Assembly: GCA_003164305.1 (NCBI GenBank)
Contig: PLSZ01000358.1
Span: forward strand, 1 to 5,750
DNA: 5,750 nt
Source: Acetobacteraceae bacterium
GTDB lineage: Bacteria > Pseudomonadota > Alphaproteobacteria > Acetobacterales > Acetobacteraceae
Reading direction: 5' to 3'
Part shown: one piece after another, positions 4,649 to 5,750 of the stretch
Numbering within the stretch: the stretch's first letter is position 1
Layout of the letters: each line of letters opens with the position of its first letter
Program-made: the position numbers and the translations under genes
The notes under the pieces: model-generated
Told to the model about the DNA's origin: nothing
What the model saw: the letters and a program-made list of their open reading frames with translations, nothing else
The model's database searches: none

Positions 4649-5750
4649 TCAGGCCACAACCGCCGCTTCCGTTCCTCCGACTCCGTATCGATCACCGGGG
4701 CACACGCCTGAGCGATCGCCAGCAGCCGCGAGTCGCCCATTCGCGGGCCAACCAGCGTGACGCCAACCGGCAAACCCTTCGACCCGAAACACACCGGAAT
4801 CCCCACGTTAGGCCCGTGCATCAGTGTCCACATTCGGTTGAACACCGCGTCGCCCGTCGTGTGCAACCCTTCCGGAGCCTCGCCTTTCGAACTCGGCGTC
4901 AGGATGACGTCCAGCTTCGGCCCGAACAACCCATCCAACACCGGCCGACAAGCATCCGCCAGAGCGTAAGCCTCCAACAATTGCTTCGGTGTGATCTGCA
5001 AGACGTTCTCCACCCGCTCCCGCAACGTGGTCGCCAGCAGCGCGTGCGCGTTGACGTATTCAGGCAAGAACGCGGCGGCGCCTTCGCTTTCGGCGATCAC
5101 GGTATGCGCTGCGTGCAGCCGGGAAAACGGTTCCGGCAGTTCAAGCTCTTCGACGATCGCGCCCGCCGCGGCAAGCCGTTTCGCCGCCGTGCTCAATGCC
5201 AGTTCGCCCGCCGGTTCGATCTCCCGCCACACCGGGCTTCGGCACAAACCGACCCGCAAACCTTTGACGGAGACCGGCATCCCGTCGCGAGGAATACGGA
5301 ACGCTTCCGCCACGAGAATCAGGTCCTCGACGCTTCTGCCGTACCAACCGATCGTGTCCAACGTGATCGACGACATCCGCAGACCTTCGCGGCTGACCCG
5401 GTTCCAGGTCGGCTTCAATCCGTAGATCCCATTGAACGACGCGGGTCTTATGTGCGATCCGCCGGTCTGCGTGCCGAACCCCAACGGAACCTGGAAATCG
5501 CCCACCGCGGCGCCCGATCCGGACGACGATCCACCCGGCGTGTGCGCGTGATTATACGGATTGCGTGACAACGCCTTGCGCCCCATCGACGCGAACTCAA
5601 CCGTGTCGGTCTTACCCAAAATCAGCGACCCCGAGCCACGCACGACGGCGACCGGCGCCGCATCGCGGCCGACCCGGAACTCGTCGTAAATGGGAGAGTT
5701 TTGCGTGGTCGGATAATCCGCCGTGTCGATGACGTCCTTCACGCCCCACG
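4645..5750 (-). CDS. Amidase signature family hydrolase (5' partial)
   Basis: This minus-strand gene encodes an amidase-signature enzyme (Ser-cisSer-Lys triad) that would hydrolyse a carboxamide or related bond to acid and ammonia or amine. The frame runs off the right edge of the window, where the last codons read WGVKDVIDTADYPT. The GTG at 5742-5740 is the Val of the conserved GVKD motif and not a start, so probably some 60-100 N-terminal residues are missing. The catalytic Lys codon is at 5739-5737, the cis-Ser is the first Ser of PGGSSSGSGAAV (codon 5529-5527), and the nucleophile is the Ser of GTQTGGSHIRPASF (codon 5457-5455). The 24-residue gap between the two serines matches fatty acid amide hydrolase, and NGIYGLKPT follows as expected. 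All triad residues are present, so the enzyme is probably active. The C-terminal half (LGEAPEGLHTTGDAVFNRMWT-like region, then GIPVCFGSKGLPVGVTLVGP) is typical of the family but does not fix the substrate. The TAA at 4647-4645 overlaps the stop of the convergent aldolase gene. Confidence 0.92.
   Translation of the reverse strand, partial: WGVKDVIDTADYPTTQNSPIYDEFRVGRDAAPVAVVRGSGSLILGKTDTVEFASMGRKALSRNPYNHAHTPGGSSSGSGAAVGDFQVPLGFGTQTGGSHIRPASFNGIYGLKPTWNRVSREGLRMSSITLDTIGWYGRSVEDLILVAEAFRIPRDGMPVSVKGLRVGLCRSPVWREIEPAGELALSTAAKRLAAAGAIVEELELPEPFSRLHAAHTVIAESEGAAAFLPEYVNAHALLATTLRERVENVLQITPKQLLEAYALADACRPVLDGLFGPKLDVILTPSSKGEAPEGLHTTGDAVFNRMWTLMHGPNVGIPVCFGSKGLPVGVTLVGPRMGDSRLLAIAQACAPVIDTESEERKRRLWPD

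Noticed and set aside
3895..5568. A 557-codon open plus-strand frame
   Set aside because: It overlaps the aldolase gene out of frame and is antisense to the amidase. The product is Arg-rich with no recognisable motif. It is explained by GC-rich codon structure of the two real genes.
5740..5742. GTG as the start of the amidase gene
   Set aside because: It encodes the Val of the conserved GVKD motif, preceded in frame by Trp-Gly. A start there would remove the normal N-terminal region of the family.
1..5750. CRISPR array, tRNA/rRNA, insertion sequence or phage genes
   Set aside because: No regularly spaced repeats, RNA gene signatures, transposase motifs or terminal repeats were seen. All coding space is taken by metabolic families.

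Overview
The window is GC-rich (roughly 60% by eye), gene-dense bacterial DNA. Codon choice, TAG/ATG and ATGA gene junctions, and the mix of catabolic families suggest an alphaproteobacterium of the Bradyrhizobium/Rhodospirillales kind. That placement is inference, because no rRNA, tRNA or taxonomic marker is present.

Layout. Bases 1-3223 hold three tightly packed plus-strand genes. First is the C-terminal part of a family 1 ABC-transporter solute-binding protein (start outside the window). It is followed by two tandem paralogous amidohydrolase_2 family metal-dependent hydrolases. The first junction is TAG directly followed by ATG, and the second is an ATGA overlap with a strong Shine-Dalgarno, so the three are very likely one operon. 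Bases 3224-3514 are non-coding and rich in inverted repeats: a terminator-like hairpin after the operon, a REP-like perfect 9-bp inverted repeat, and a near-perfect 21-bp palindrome just upstream of the next gene. Bases 3515-4648 encode a PLP-dependent D-threonine aldolase / 3-hydroxy-D-aspartate aldolase family protein. Bases 4645-5750 on the minus strand encode an amidase-signature hydrolase whose N-terminus lies beyond the window. The stop codons of these last two genes overlap in a shared TTAA.

How they may work together (inference). The set reads as a small-molecule scavenging locus. A periplasmic binding protein captures an organic solute, two related TIM-barrel hydrolases or decarboxylases process it, a fold-type III PLP aldolase handles a D-beta-hydroxy amino acid, and an amidase can release acid and ammonia from an amide. 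The substrate cannot be read from the sequence, and the permease and ATPase genes needed by the binding protein are not in the window. No phage, transposase, CRISPR, toxin-antitoxin or RNA gene was seen. The most distinctive points are the paired divergent amidohydrolases, both with Asp/Glu at positions where better-known relatives have His, and the structured 291-bp intergenic region.
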